Source of the DNA: Microbacterium sp. K24
Lineage (GTDB): Bacteria > Actinomycetota > Actinomycetes > Actinomycetales > Microbacteriaceae
Direction: 5' to 3'
DNA: 64,000 nt
NCBI RefSeq assembly: GCF_004794465.1
Contig: NZ_SSDJ01000138.1
Location: forward strand, 62,001-126,000
Within the stretch, counting starts at the first letter, position 1. Each line of letters begins with the position of its first letter. Below the pieces are notes generated by a model. The model worked only from the letters and a program-made list of their open reading frames with translations. It searched no databases and was not told the DNA's origin. Shown in pieces: positions 50,271 through 58,226 of this stretch. Position numbers and translations under genes: made by a program.

Positions 50271-50999
50271 GTGAGCGTCCAGATCGTCTTCGTACACGGC
50301 ATCCGCACGTCTGCGACGATGTGGCGCTCGCAGCTCGCCTACCTCGACGCGCAGGGGTACTCGTACACCGCCGTCGACCTCCCCGGGCACGGCTCGCGCA
50401 TGCAGGAGGATTTCACCCTCCATGAAGCACTGCACACGATCGATGCCGCTGTGCGTGCGGCCGCCGCGAAGGGACCTGTGCTGCTCGTCGGTCACTCGAT
50501 GGGCGGGCTGCTCTCCCTCACCTACGCGGGTGGAGCCCAGACGCCGCCGGTCGCCGGACTGGTCGCCGCGGCCTGCACCTCACTCCCCCGAGGCGCCGGG
50601 CTCTCGGCCTATCGGCTGCTGTTCCGCGCTGTCGACTCACTGCCGGATCGCGGGATGTGGCTCACCCGTCGCATGCTGGCGGCGACCATCCCCGCCGAGA
50701 CGCGCTCGGACTTCGCCGCGGGCGGCTACGCCCTCGACACGCAGGATGCCGCGTTGCAGAGCCTCTCCACACTCGATGTCGCCACGGCTGTGGAACGGAT
50801 CACGATCCCGCTGTGGTTCGTGAACGGTCAGTACGACCAGCTCCGGGTGAACGAGCGCCTCTTCCAGCGTCTCGCGCCGCATGCCGAGCTCATCGTCGTG
50901 CCGCGGACCACTCATCTCGTGACGGCGATGCGCCCCCGCGTCTTCAACGCCGTGCTGCAGCTCGCGATCGCGACGATCGACGCCGCCGACGAGTCATGA
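50271..50999 (+). CDS. Alpha/beta hydrolase
   Basis: A 242-residue hydrolase. The oxyanion motif FVHGIR lies near residue 6, the nucleophile elbow GHSMGG near residue 73, a likely acid in NGQYDQL near 188, and the base in RTTHLV near 215. The GTG at 50271 agrees with a leaderless promoter; the open frame upstream runs through the terminator and is not coding. Specificity is unknown. It overlaps the converging MFS gene by six bases. Confidence 0.88.
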   Translation: MSVQIVFVHGIRTSATMWRSQLAYLDAQGYSYTAVDLPGHGSRMQEDFTLHEALHTIDAAVRAAAAKGPVLLVGHSMGGLLSLTYAGGAQTPPVAGLVAAACTSLPRGAGLSAYRLLFRAVDSLPDRGMWLTRRMLAATIPAETRSDFAAGGYALDTQDAALQSLSTLDVATAVERITIPLWFVNGQYDQLRVNERLFQRLAPHAELIVVPRTTHLVTAMRPRVFNAVLQLAIATIDAADES

Positions 51000-52214
51000 C
51001 CGCGCGGGCTGACGCGCGCAGGCCGTGAGAACGCCGCCGACGAGCGAGAGCACGGCGGCCGCGACGAACACGAGCCAGAACCCGCCGACGAGTGCGACGA
51101 GTCCTGCCCCCAGCACGGGCCCGATGAGCTGTCCCAGCGCCGCGGTGACGTTGACGATGCCGAGGTCGCGCGCGTGGTCCTGCTCATCCGGGAGCAGATC
51201 CGCCGCGAACGCGAGGCCCACGGTCGAGAAGGCCCCGTATCCGAGACCCATGAGAGCGGCGGCCACCATCGTCATCTCGAATGTCGGCACGAGGGCGATC
51301 GCCACTCCGGATGCCGCCTGCACGACGGTCGCGGCGACCGTGAGCGTACGCCGGTTCCCGGTGCGATCCGAGACGATGCCCGTGAACACGGAAGCGATCA
51401 CCACGAACACCGTGTAGACGATGATGAGCAGCAGCAGGTTGTCCTGCGCGACCGCATTCTCCTGCCCGAGGCCATGCAGCAGGAAGAACAGCAACAGCGC
51501 GGTGCCGAGGGCGTTGCCGATGTTCGTGACCAGACGGCCGGACAGCATCCAGGCGAAGTCGCGATCGCGCAGCGAGGCGAGGGTCTTGCGTCCCTCCCCC
51601 TTCGGACGCATCTCTGCCGTTCCGGGCGGATCCGGCAGGAGCAGTGCAGCGGCGGTTCCGATCACGGCGATGATGCCGGCCAACAGCATGTATCCGTCCT
51701 GGATTCCGAGTCCCAGGAGCACGACGAGACCGACGCCGAAGACGATGCCCACGGCCTGACTCGAGCCGACGGCAGCGGCGGCGGCACCGCGTTGCGTCGT
51801 CGGCAGCTGATCCGCGATCAGTGCGGTGAACGCTGCCGACGAGACTGCCACGCCGATGGAGACGCCGACCCACCCGGCTCCGACCGCCCAGGGGCCGCTC
51901 GCGAAGCCGGTGAGGACGAGACAGATCGCGGTGAGCCAGACACCCCCGAGCGCCCAGGGACGTCGACGATGCCTTCCCGCCGCCGCGCGATCCGAGAGGG
52001 CTCCGGCCGCAGGCCCCGCGACGATCCCGGCGAGTCCGCCGATGCCGAGCACGAGGCCGGAAGAGACGACTCCGCGAATCCAGTCGTCCTCGGGGGTGTC
52101 GAGCTGCAGCGGCAGGAGCAGCTGCACGGGGGTGAGCTGCACGGTCCAGATGGCGAGCCACGCCAGCGTGAACAGCGACATCCATCGGGCACCGGCCCTG
52201 GTCACCGTGTTCAT
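50994..52214 (-). CDS. MFS transporter
   Basis: A 406-residue permease of twelve predicted helices. The loop after helix 2 carries the MFS signature with [16 protein letters not shown] near residue 70, and a second SDRTGNRR appears near residue 283, so both halves keep the signature. It overlaps the end of the beta-glucosidase gene by four bases and is the downstream member of that pair, so a beta-glucoside or its glucose product is a reasonable substrate, though sugar-type features are not decisive. Confidence 0.85.
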   Translation of the reverse strand: MNTVTRAGARWMSLFTLAWLAIWTVQLTPVQLLLPLQLDTPEDDWIRGVVSSGLVLGIGGLAGIVAGPAAGALSDRAAAGRHRRRPWALGGVWLTAICLVLTGFASGPWAVGAGWVGVSIGVAVSSAAFTALIADQLPTTQRGAAAAAVGSSQAVGIVFGVGLVVLLGLGIQDGYMLLAGIIAVIGTAAALLLPDPPGTAEMRPKGEGRKTLASLRDRDFAWMLSGRLVTNIGNALGTALLLFFLLHGLGQENAVAQDNLLLLIIVYTVFVVIASVFTGIVSDRTGNRRTLTVAATVVQAASGVAIALVPTFEMTMVAAALMGLGYGAFSTVGLAFAADLLPDEQDHARDLGIVNVTAALGQLIGPVLGAGLVALVGGFWLVFVAAAVLSLVGGVLTACARQPARS

Positions 52215-53584
52215 CGTGCACCCTCCTTCGGCCCGACAGCAGTTCGGGTGGTCGCGATGAGGTCGCGGTACCAGTCGTACGAGGCCTTGGGCGTGCGTTC
52301 ACCCGTCTCGAAGTCGACGTGGACGAGTCCGAAGCGCTGCGTGTAGCCATCGGCCCACTCCCAGTTGTCGAGCAGCGACCACACCGTGTACTCCTCCACC
52401 GGAACACCCGCGGCGATTGCTTCTGCGACCGCGGCGATGTGGCCCGCGAGGTAGGCGATCCGGTCGGCGTCCTCGACGCGCCCCGCACGATCCGGCTCGG
52501 GGAAGGAAGCGCCGTTCTCGCCGATGATCACCGGCGGAAGGTGCGGATGCCGCGCGTGCAGGTCGATCAGGAGATCGCGGAGCGCCCCCGGCATGATCGG
52601 CCATTCCGGCCCGAACCCTGTCACGGGCGCGCCGGGCGTCGGCACGATGTCGAACGGAATCGGGCTCGCCGCATCCGCCGCGGTGACGGTGGTCGGATTG
52701 TAGAAGTTGACGCCGTAGAAGTCGATGGATGCGGCGATCGCGGCGAGGTCGCCGTCCTGCACCGGCATCGGCGGGAGCCCGAACGCCTCCAGGTCGGGAT
52801 AGGCACCGGCGAGGAGGGGCTCGCTGAACACGCGGTTGTGGAGCGTGTCGTACACCGCCGCCGCCTGCCTGTCCTCCGCGGAGTCGTGGAGAGGCAGGAC
52901 CCAGGTGTGGTTGTTCACGAGACCGACCTGGGCGGCGCCGCGGTCGCGCAGGACCTGCGAAGCCCGCGCGTGGGCGAGGAGCTGGTGGTGCACGGTGGGG
53001 AGCGCGTCGAAGAGGAGCTGTCTGCCCGGAGCGAGTGCCCCGACCGCATAGCCCTGCAGGGTCGTCATCGCGGGCTCGTTGAGGGTGTACCACTGCGCGA
53101 CCCGGTCGCCCAGACGGTCGGCCACCATGCTGACGTAGTCGGCGAAACGCTCGGCGGTGTCACGGGTCAGCCAGCCGCCATCCGCCTCCACGGTGCTGGG
53201 CATCTCCCAGTGATAGAGCGTCGGGAACGGGGCCACGCCGGCGTCCAGAAGGAGGTCGACGAGGCGCGAGTAGTGATCGAGCGCAGCCGCGTTGCCCGCT
53301 CCCCCGCCTTCGGGCTGCACGCGCGCCCAGGGGATCGAGAAGCGGTAGCGATCGAGGCCGAGGCCGGCGGCGAGGGCGACGTCGGCTTCCGGATGCCGAT
53401 AGCTGTCGCACGCGGGATCGGCCGTGGAGCCGTCGACGATCGCGTCGGGCGCTGCGAGGAAGTCATCCCAGATGGATCGACCGCGTCCGTCCGCGTCGCG
53501 AGACCCTTCGATCTGGAACGCGGAGGTCGCCGCGGACCAGCGGAATCCTGCGGGGAGAGTCGAGCGAGTGGGAACGGCGGTCAT
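52211..53584 (-). CDS. Glycoside hydrolase family 1 beta-glucosidase
   Basis: A 457-residue GH1 enzyme. The N-terminal FRWSAATSAFQIEG matches the family, the acid/base glutamate lies in TLNEPAM near residue 170, and the nucleophile glutamate in IIGENGAS near residue 355. The aglycone region ends with WSLLDNWEWADGY. No signal peptide, so it works on imported sugars. The ATG at 53584 has GGAG five bases upstream; further upstream frame is not conserved. It forms an operon with the MFS gene. Confidence 0.93.
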   Translation of the reverse strand: MTAVPTRSTLPAGFRWSAATSAFQIEGSRDADGRGRSIWDDFLAAPDAIVDGSTADPACDSYRHPEADVALAAGLGLDRYRFSIPWARVQPEGGGAGNAAALDHYSRLVDLLLDAGVAPFPTLYHWEMPSTVEADGGWLTRDTAERFADYVSMVADRLGDRVAQWYTLNEPAMTTLQGYAVGALAPGRQLLFDALPTVHHQLLAHARASQVLRDRGAAQVGLVNNHTWVLPLHDSAEDRQAAAVYDTLHNRVFSEPLLAGAYPDLEAFGLPPMPVQDGDLAAIAASIDFYGVNFYNPTTVTAADAASPIPFDIVPTPGAPVTGFGPEWPIMPGALRDLLIDLHARHPHLPPVIIGENGASFPEPDRAGRVEDADRIAYLAGHIAAVAEAIAAGVPVEEYTVWSLLDNWEWADGYTQRFGLVHVDFETGERTPKASYDWYRDLIATTRTAVGPKEGAR

Positions 53585-53697
53585 GTGACTCCTCGACGTC
53601 GGTGTCCGGATAAGGTTGATTCTGCACCCAGTGCCAGCAGATCCGCGACTCGGTGCCGCTCCTGCCGGTCGTTTCGCGCGATCGCGTCGTCTGCTGA

Positions 53698-53703
53698 TAG
53701 ACT
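53698..53703 (+). promoter_or_regulatory. -10 box for rpsT
   Basis: TAGACT preceded by TGCTGA is the best -10 candidate before rpsT and gives a leader of about 95 bases, unlike the leaderless genes nearby. A clear -35 is not seen. Confidence 0.5.
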
Positions 53704-53746
53704 CGACTCTTGGCTTGCGTGTGGGTTCTTCCCTCACGACCGCTGT

Positions 53747-53767
53747 GCAGCAGCCCTCTTCTGCTGC
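53747..53767 (+). promoter_or_regulatory. Stem-loop in the rpsT leader
   Basis: GCAGCAG (53747-53753) pairs perfectly with CTGCTGC (53761-53767) over a 7-base loop, inside the long untranslated leader and 38 bases before the GTG. It may be the site of autoregulation by ribosomal protein S20. Confidence 0.4.
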
Positions 53768-53805
53768 CGGCATCTCCCATCACTCCTGTACAGAAGGTTC
53801 CACAC

Positions 53806-54066
53806 GTGGCAAACATCAAGTCGCAGATCAAGCGCAACAAGACCAACGAGAAGGCTCACGAGCGCAACAAGGCCGTGAAGAGCGAGCTCAAGACGCTCAT
53901 CCGCTCGACCAAGACCGCTGTCGCCGCTGGCGACAAGGCCGCTGCCGAGGCCACGCTGAAGAAGGCCGCCGTCAAGCTCGACAAGGCCGTCAGCAAGGGC
54001 GTTCTGCACAAGAACCAGGCGTCGAACCGCAAGTCGGCTCTCGCCAAGCAGGTCTCCGCTCTCTGA
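53806..54066 (+). CDS. rpsT: 30S ribosomal protein S20
   Basis: An 86-residue, Lys/Ala-rich primary 16S rRNA-binding protein; [22 protein letters not shown] is cut short here but the N-terminal pattern [10 protein letters not shown] and the ending [12 protein letters not shown] are typical of S20. The GTG start has GAAGG eight to nine bases upstream. It stands alone with its own promoter, long leader and strong terminator, and is antisense to holA downstream. Confidence 0.97.
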   Translation: MANIKSQIKRNKTNEKAHERNKAVKSELKTLIRSTKTAVAAGDKAAAEATLKKAAVKLDKAVSKGVLHKNQASNRKSALAKQVSAL

Positions 54067-54087
54067 GCGACAGCATCAGCTGCTGAG

Positions 54088-54117
54088 AAAAGCCCGCCTC
54101 TTCGGAGGCGGGCTTTT
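54088..54117 (+). terminator. Intrinsic terminator of rpsT
   Basis: A 13-bp stem (54088-54100 with 54105-54117) closed by C(TTCG)G, an extra-stable tetraloop, is followed by TTTTTCG. A-rich left and T-rich right arms let it also stop holA transcripts. Confidence 0.9.
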
Positions 54118-54145
54118 TCGTGCCTTGTTGCGCCGCTCTGGGGTT

Positions 54146-55183
54146 CTACGCCCCGAACGGCTCTCGGGTGGCGATGACGGTGATCATGCGCTCGAGAGCG
54201 AAGATGGGGTCGCGTGCTGCGCCCTTGACCTCGGCGTCGGCCCGGGCGGTCGCCTGGATCGCCATGCCGAGCGAACGCTCATTCCAGCCGGCGAGGTCGC
54301 GGCGGGCACGGTCGACCTGCCAATCCTTCATGCCCAGACGCTGTGCCAGCTGCCTGCTGGGCTCGCGGTTGCCCGCCACACGCGCCATGGTGCGCAGCTT
54401 CATGGCGAACGCGGCGACCATTGGCACCGGATCGGCGCCGGACGAGAGCGCATGACGCAGGGCGATCAGCGCCTCGCCGTAGCGGCCCGCGATGGCGGTG
54501 TCGGCGACGACGAACGCCGACACTTCGACACGGCCGCCGTAGTACCGGGTGACGACGTCTTCGGTGATGTCGCCCTCGACGTCGCCGATCAGCTGCTGGC
54601 ATGCCGCCGCGAGCTCGGTGAGGTCATCGGCGAAGGCCGAGACCAAGGCTCGGAGCGCCGGCGGCGCGATGCGCTTCTTCGCCGAGCGGAACTCCCCCGC
54701 GGCGAAGTCGACGCGGTCGCTGTCGCGCTTGATCGCGGGCACGGCGATCTCGATGCCGCCTCCGGTGCCGGCACGGAGGGCGTCGAGGAGCTTCTTGCCT
54801 CGCACGCTGGCGCCCGTGTGGCGCAGCACGACGGTCGCGCCCTCCTGCGGGTGGTCGAGGTACGACACCGCCTCTTGGATGAAGGCGTCGGTGCACTTCT
54901 CCACCCCGGACACGCGGACGAGGCGGGGCTCGCCGAACAGCGACGGCGAGGTCAGCGAGAGCAGCGTGCCGGGCTCGTAATCGTCAGCTCGTACGTCGCT
55001 GACCTCGAGAGAGGGGTCTTCCGCACGCAGATAGTCGCGCACCCCGGCGATCGCACGTTCCGCGCAGATCTCCTCGGGGCCGGATACCAGCACGAGCGGG
55101 GCCGGATGCGGCTCGCGCCACGACACCTGCGGGATCTTGCCCGCCTTCGCGCCGCCACGGGAAGGGGGACGCGAAGCTGCCAT
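54146..55183 (-). CDS. holA: DNA polymerase III subunit delta
   Basis: Clamp-loader subunit that opens the beta clamp. The 345-residue protein has the N-terminal VLVSGPEEICAERA strand, a middle AAA+-like fold and the C-terminal helical collar domain (TRYYGGRVEVSAFVVADTAIAG then LRHALSSGADP). The usual Walker motifs are absent, as expected for delta. ATG at 55183 lies six bases after a TAGTCT box. The comEC-comEA genes lie upstream on the same strand. Confidence 0.92.
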   Translation of the reverse strand: MAASRPPSRGGAKAGKIPQVSWREPHPAPLVLVSGPEEICAERAIAGVRDYLRAEDPSLEVSDVRADDYEPGTLLSLTSPSLFGEPRLVRVSGVEKCTDAFIQEAVSYLDHPQEGATVVLRHTGASVRGKKLLDALRAGTGGGIEIAVPAIKRDSDRVDFAAGEFRSAKKRIAPPALRALVSAFADDLTELAAACQQLIGDVEGDITEDVVTRYYGGRVEVSAFVVADTAIAGRYGEALIALRHALSSGADPVPMVAAFAMKLRTMARVAGNREPSRQLAQRLGMKDWQVDRARRDLAGWNERSLGMAIQATARADAEVKGAARDPIFALERMITVIATREPFGA

Positions 55184-55189
55184 GGATCA

Positions 55190-55195
55190 AGACTA
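55190..55195 (-). promoter_or_regulatory. -10 box for leaderless holA
   Basis: TAGTCT on the minus strand ends six bases before the holA ATG at 55183. Confidence 0.55.
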
Positions 55196-55220
55196 CCGGG
55201 GGCGTCCGACGCCGCGTCGG

Positions 55221-57533
55221 TCACGGCGCCTTCTCCGTCCAGACCTGCAGCTCCTCCTCACGGATCCCGACCAGGATGCGTCCCTGGGTGTCGGTCCGCA
55301 GGACGTGCGCCCCGGTCGCCGTCAGCAGATCGAGCGTCTTGTCGCGCGGATGGCCGTAGTCGTTGTCGATACCCGCGCTGAAGATCGCGACCGTGGGGTC
55401 GACCGTCTCGTACAGTCCCTGATCCTGATCGGCGCTCCCGTGGTGAGCGACCTTGACCACCGCATAAGCGCCGAGCCGCACGGTGCGCATCAGCGTGCGC
55501 TGCGGCTCGGCGGAGAGGTCGCCGAGGAACAACGAGCGCGGCACCCCGCCCCCGGCGAAGTCGATCACGACGCTCGCGTCATTTCCCGCGGGGAAGGCGG
55601 AGGAGCTGCGCGCCGGCCACAGCACCCTCCAGTCGCTGGACCCCAGCACTCCCCGGTCACCCGCCGCCGTGCGGCTCAGGCGGGCACCGCCCGCTGCCAG
55701 ATCCTGGAGGAGACGCTCATCCGTCGGCTCGGCAGGAGGACCGTGCAGCACCGCGTCGACCCGGCCGATCACGGCTGCCGTGCCACCCACGTGGTCGAGG
55801 TCGAAATGGGAGAGGACGAGCACGTCGATGCGTTCGATGCCGAGCGACCGCAAGCACGTCGACAGGACCTCCGGATCCGGCCCGGTGTCGATCAGGGCAA
55901 CCTCGTCGTCGGAGCGCACCAGCACCGCGTCGCCCTGCCCGACGTCGCACGCGGCGATCGCCCAGCCGTCGGGTGCCGTCGCAGTGGCGAGCGGGCCCGT
56001 CAGGAGCACGCGTGCGCCACCGAGAGAGAGGACCACGATCATGACGCCAGCGGCCAGCCGACGCGCAGGCGACAGCCACCGAGGCGGAGCGTGTCCTGGG
56101 GGCACGCGTGCTCGGACCACCACGAGGGCAACCGATGCACTCACCACCAGCACCAGCAGTGCGCTTCCGATCCCTGCGGGAAGCAGCAGCTCCGCCACCG
56201 GCAGCCGTGCGGTCGTGGTGGCCGTCGTCGCGATCCATGCGGCCGGGAGCCAGGCGGAGGCCGTCAGAACATCGGCGAGCAGCGGCAGGGGTGCCGCGAG
56301 ACACGCCAGCAGTCCGATCACGGTGGCGACAGGAGCCGCCGGTGCGGCGATCAGGTTCGCCGCGATCCCGATCAGAGACTGCTGCTCGGCGAACAGCGCG
56401 ATGATCGGACCGCACGCGAGTTGCGCGGCGAGCGGCACGGCGACGGCGAGGGCGACGGGCGCCGGCATCCACCGCGCCAGTCCTCTGCTGAGCGGCGGCG
56501 CCAGCAGGATCAGCGCTCCGGAGGCCACGACGGAGAGCGCGAATCCCGGCGTCGCGGCCAGCCAGGGGTCCGCCAGCAGGATCATCACCGCGCACAGTGC
56601 CAGCATCCCGGCTCCGGCGCTCGGCCGACCCAGCAGGACCGTGAGCATGGCGACACCCGCCATCACCGAGGCGCGGATCACGCTCGGCTCCGGCGTCACG
56701 AGCACCACGAACCCGGCCAGAGCCGTCGCTGCCAGCACGACGCGCAGCATCCGTCCGCCTCCGAAGAGCGCCGTCAGCCAGAACACGGCTCCGACGACGA
56801 TCGCGCAGTTGGCGCCGCTGACGGCCGTGAGGTGACCGAGTCCGCTGGTGCGCATGTCGTCGTTCAGCGCGTCGGTGACGGCGCGCGTGTCGCCCACCGC
56901 GAGACCGGGCAGCAGTCCGGCGCCGGGCTCCGGCAGGCGGGTCGATCTCTCGATGAACGCCTGGCGGGCGCCTGCCGCGATGTCGAACACCCCGGCGGCG
57001 GGACGGACCACCTCCGCCTCCGTCGAGAAGACGATCAGCGCTGCGCGCTCCCCCGCATCCGTCGCCTGCACCTGACCGACGACGCGTGCATCCGCGCCGA
57101 GGTCGAATCCCTCACCCGGTTCGACACCGATGCGCACGGGCACAGACAGTGGGTTCGACTCACCTCGGATGCCGACGCCGGTGGTCTGCGCATCGAACCA
57201 CAGCTTTCCGTCCTGACCGATCGACGCCGATGAGGTCACGGTCGCCGTCACCTCCACCACGCGCCCCGACCACTCCGCCGCCCTCTCCCGCGCCGGGGCA
57301 GACAGCGCGGCCGAGACAGCGACCGCCGCGATCGCCGCGAGCAGCAGCACGACGAGGCCACCTCCCCCGCGCGACCGCTGCATGGACCACCGCTGGAGCG
57401 CCACGAAGGAGATGGCCGCGGCCGCGGCCCCTCCCGCCACCCCCCACGACCACCCGGTGACGAACGCACAGAGCAGCGCCGCCGCCCAGACTCCGGCAGC
57501 TACCGGCAGAAGTCGGAAATCTCGAGGGTTCAC
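55221..57533 (-). CDS. comEC: ComEC/Rec2 family DNA-uptake protein
   Basis: A 770-residue membrane protein for transport of single-stranded DNA across the membrane. It has an N-terminal OB-like DUF4131 domain with helices, a competence domain (LGHLTAVSGANCAIV near residue 233), and a C-terminal metallo-beta-lactamase domain (CDVGQGDAVLV near 533, LSHFDLDHVGG near 578, VAHHGSADQD near 707). All three parts are intact. Its GTG shares four bases with the comEA stop. Whether the organism is competent cannot be told from this. Confidence 0.92.
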   Translation of the reverse strand: MNPRDFRLLPVAAGVWAAALLCAFVTGWSWGVAGGAAAAAISFVALQRWSMQRSRGGGGLVVLLLAAIAAVAVSAALSAPARERAAEWSGRVVEVTATVTSSASIGQDGKLWFDAQTTGVGIRGESNPLSVPVRIGVEPGEGFDLGADARVVGQVQATDAGERAALIVFSTEAEVVRPAAGVFDIAAGARQAFIERSTRLPEPGAGLLPGLAVGDTRAVTDALNDDMRTSGLGHLTAVSGANCAIVVGAVFWLTALFGGGRMLRVVLAATALAGFVVLVTPEPSVIRASVMAGVAMLTVLLGRPSAGAGMLALCAVMILLADPWLAATPGFALSVVASGALILLAPPLSRGLARWMPAPVALAVAVPLAAQLACGPIIALFAEQQSLIGIAANLIAAPAAPVATVIGLLACLAAPLPLLADVLTASAWLPAAWIATTATTTARLPVAELLLPAGIGSALLVLVVSASVALVVVRARVPPGHAPPRWLSPARRLAAGVMIVVLSLGGARVLLTGPLATATAPDGWAIAACDVGQGDAVLVRSDDEVALIDTGPDPEVLSTCLRSLGIERIDVLVLSHFDLDHVGGTAAVIGRVDAVLHGPPAEPTDERLLQDLAAGGARLSRTAAGDRGVLGSSDWRVLWPARSSSAFPAGNDASVVIDFAGGGVPRSLFLGDLSAEPQRTLMRTVRLGAYAVVKVAHHGSADQDQGLYETVDPTVAIFSAGIDNDYGHPRDKTLDLLTATGAHVLRTDTQGRILVGIREEELQVWTEKAP

Positions 57534-58129
57534 ACCCGAACCCCCTCGCGGATGCCGGCGAGCAGCTTCTCGCCGATCCCGGGCACGGCGAGCAGATCAT
57601 CGACCGACTGGAAGCGGCCATTCTCCTCCCGCCAGGCGATGATCCGCTCGGCCAGCGCCGGTCCGATGCGCGGCAGCGTCTCCAGGGCCGCCTGGTCCGC
57701 CGTGTTGAGATCGACCCGATCGTCTCCGGGAGGCGCCGCTCCCGTCGCATCGGAAGCTGCTCCCATCGTCGGCACGACGATCTGCTCGCCGTCGGCGAGG
57801 ACGCGCGCCAGGTTCACTGCCGTCAGATCGGCGTCATCCGTCGTTCCGCCCGCGGCGGCCACGGCATCCACGAGCCGCGCATCGAGATCGAGAACATAGA
57901 GCCCGGGGCGCTCCACCGCGCCGAGCACATGCACGTAGAGGTCACCGGAGTCCTCTGATGAGCTGCCTTCGTCGGTCAGAGGCAACGACGCTGCCGGGCT
58001 CGCCTGGCCGCGCATGATGCCGAGTCCGACGGCCGCCGACAGCACGACGAGGGCGAGCACGACTCCCGCACCGATGCTGAGGCGCAGTCGACGTCGCGGC
58101 GGCGCGGGAGGAAGCGTCTCTGCGGGCAT
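57530..58129 (-). CDS. comEA: ComEA-like helix-hairpin-helix DNA receptor
   Basis: A 199-residue membrane-anchored DNA-binding protein. One N-terminal helix (about residues 17-38) is followed by a linker, a SLBB domain (HVLGAVERPGLYVLD near residue 67), and a double helix-hairpin-helix (VDLNTADQAALETLPRIG near 139, LLAVPGIGEKLLAGIREG at the end). The ATG at 58129 lies six bases after a TAGCGT box. Forms an operon with comEC. Confidence 0.93.
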   Translation of the reverse strand: MPAETLPPAPPRRRLRLSIGAGVVLALVVLSAAVGLGIMRGQASPAASLPLTDEGSSSEDSGDLYVHVLGAVERPGLYVLDLDARLVDAVAAAGGTTDDADLTAVNLARVLADGEQIVVPTMGAASDATGAAPPGDDRVDLNTADQAALETLPRIGPALAERIIAWREENGRFQSVDDLLAVPGIGEKLLAGIREGVRV

Positions 58130-58135
58130 TCCGCA

Positions 58136-58141
58136 ACGCTA
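58136..58141 (-). promoter_or_regulatory. -10 box for leaderless comEA-comEC operon
   Basis: TAGCGT on the minus strand ends six bases before the comEA ATG at 58129. Confidence 0.55.
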
Positions 58142-58226
58142 GGCGTCGCCGACCCGCCCCACGTGCCACGAGACCACCACCCGGGGACAACCCGTGAGGA
58201 TCGCCCCCGGTGGAGGAATCCTCGAC

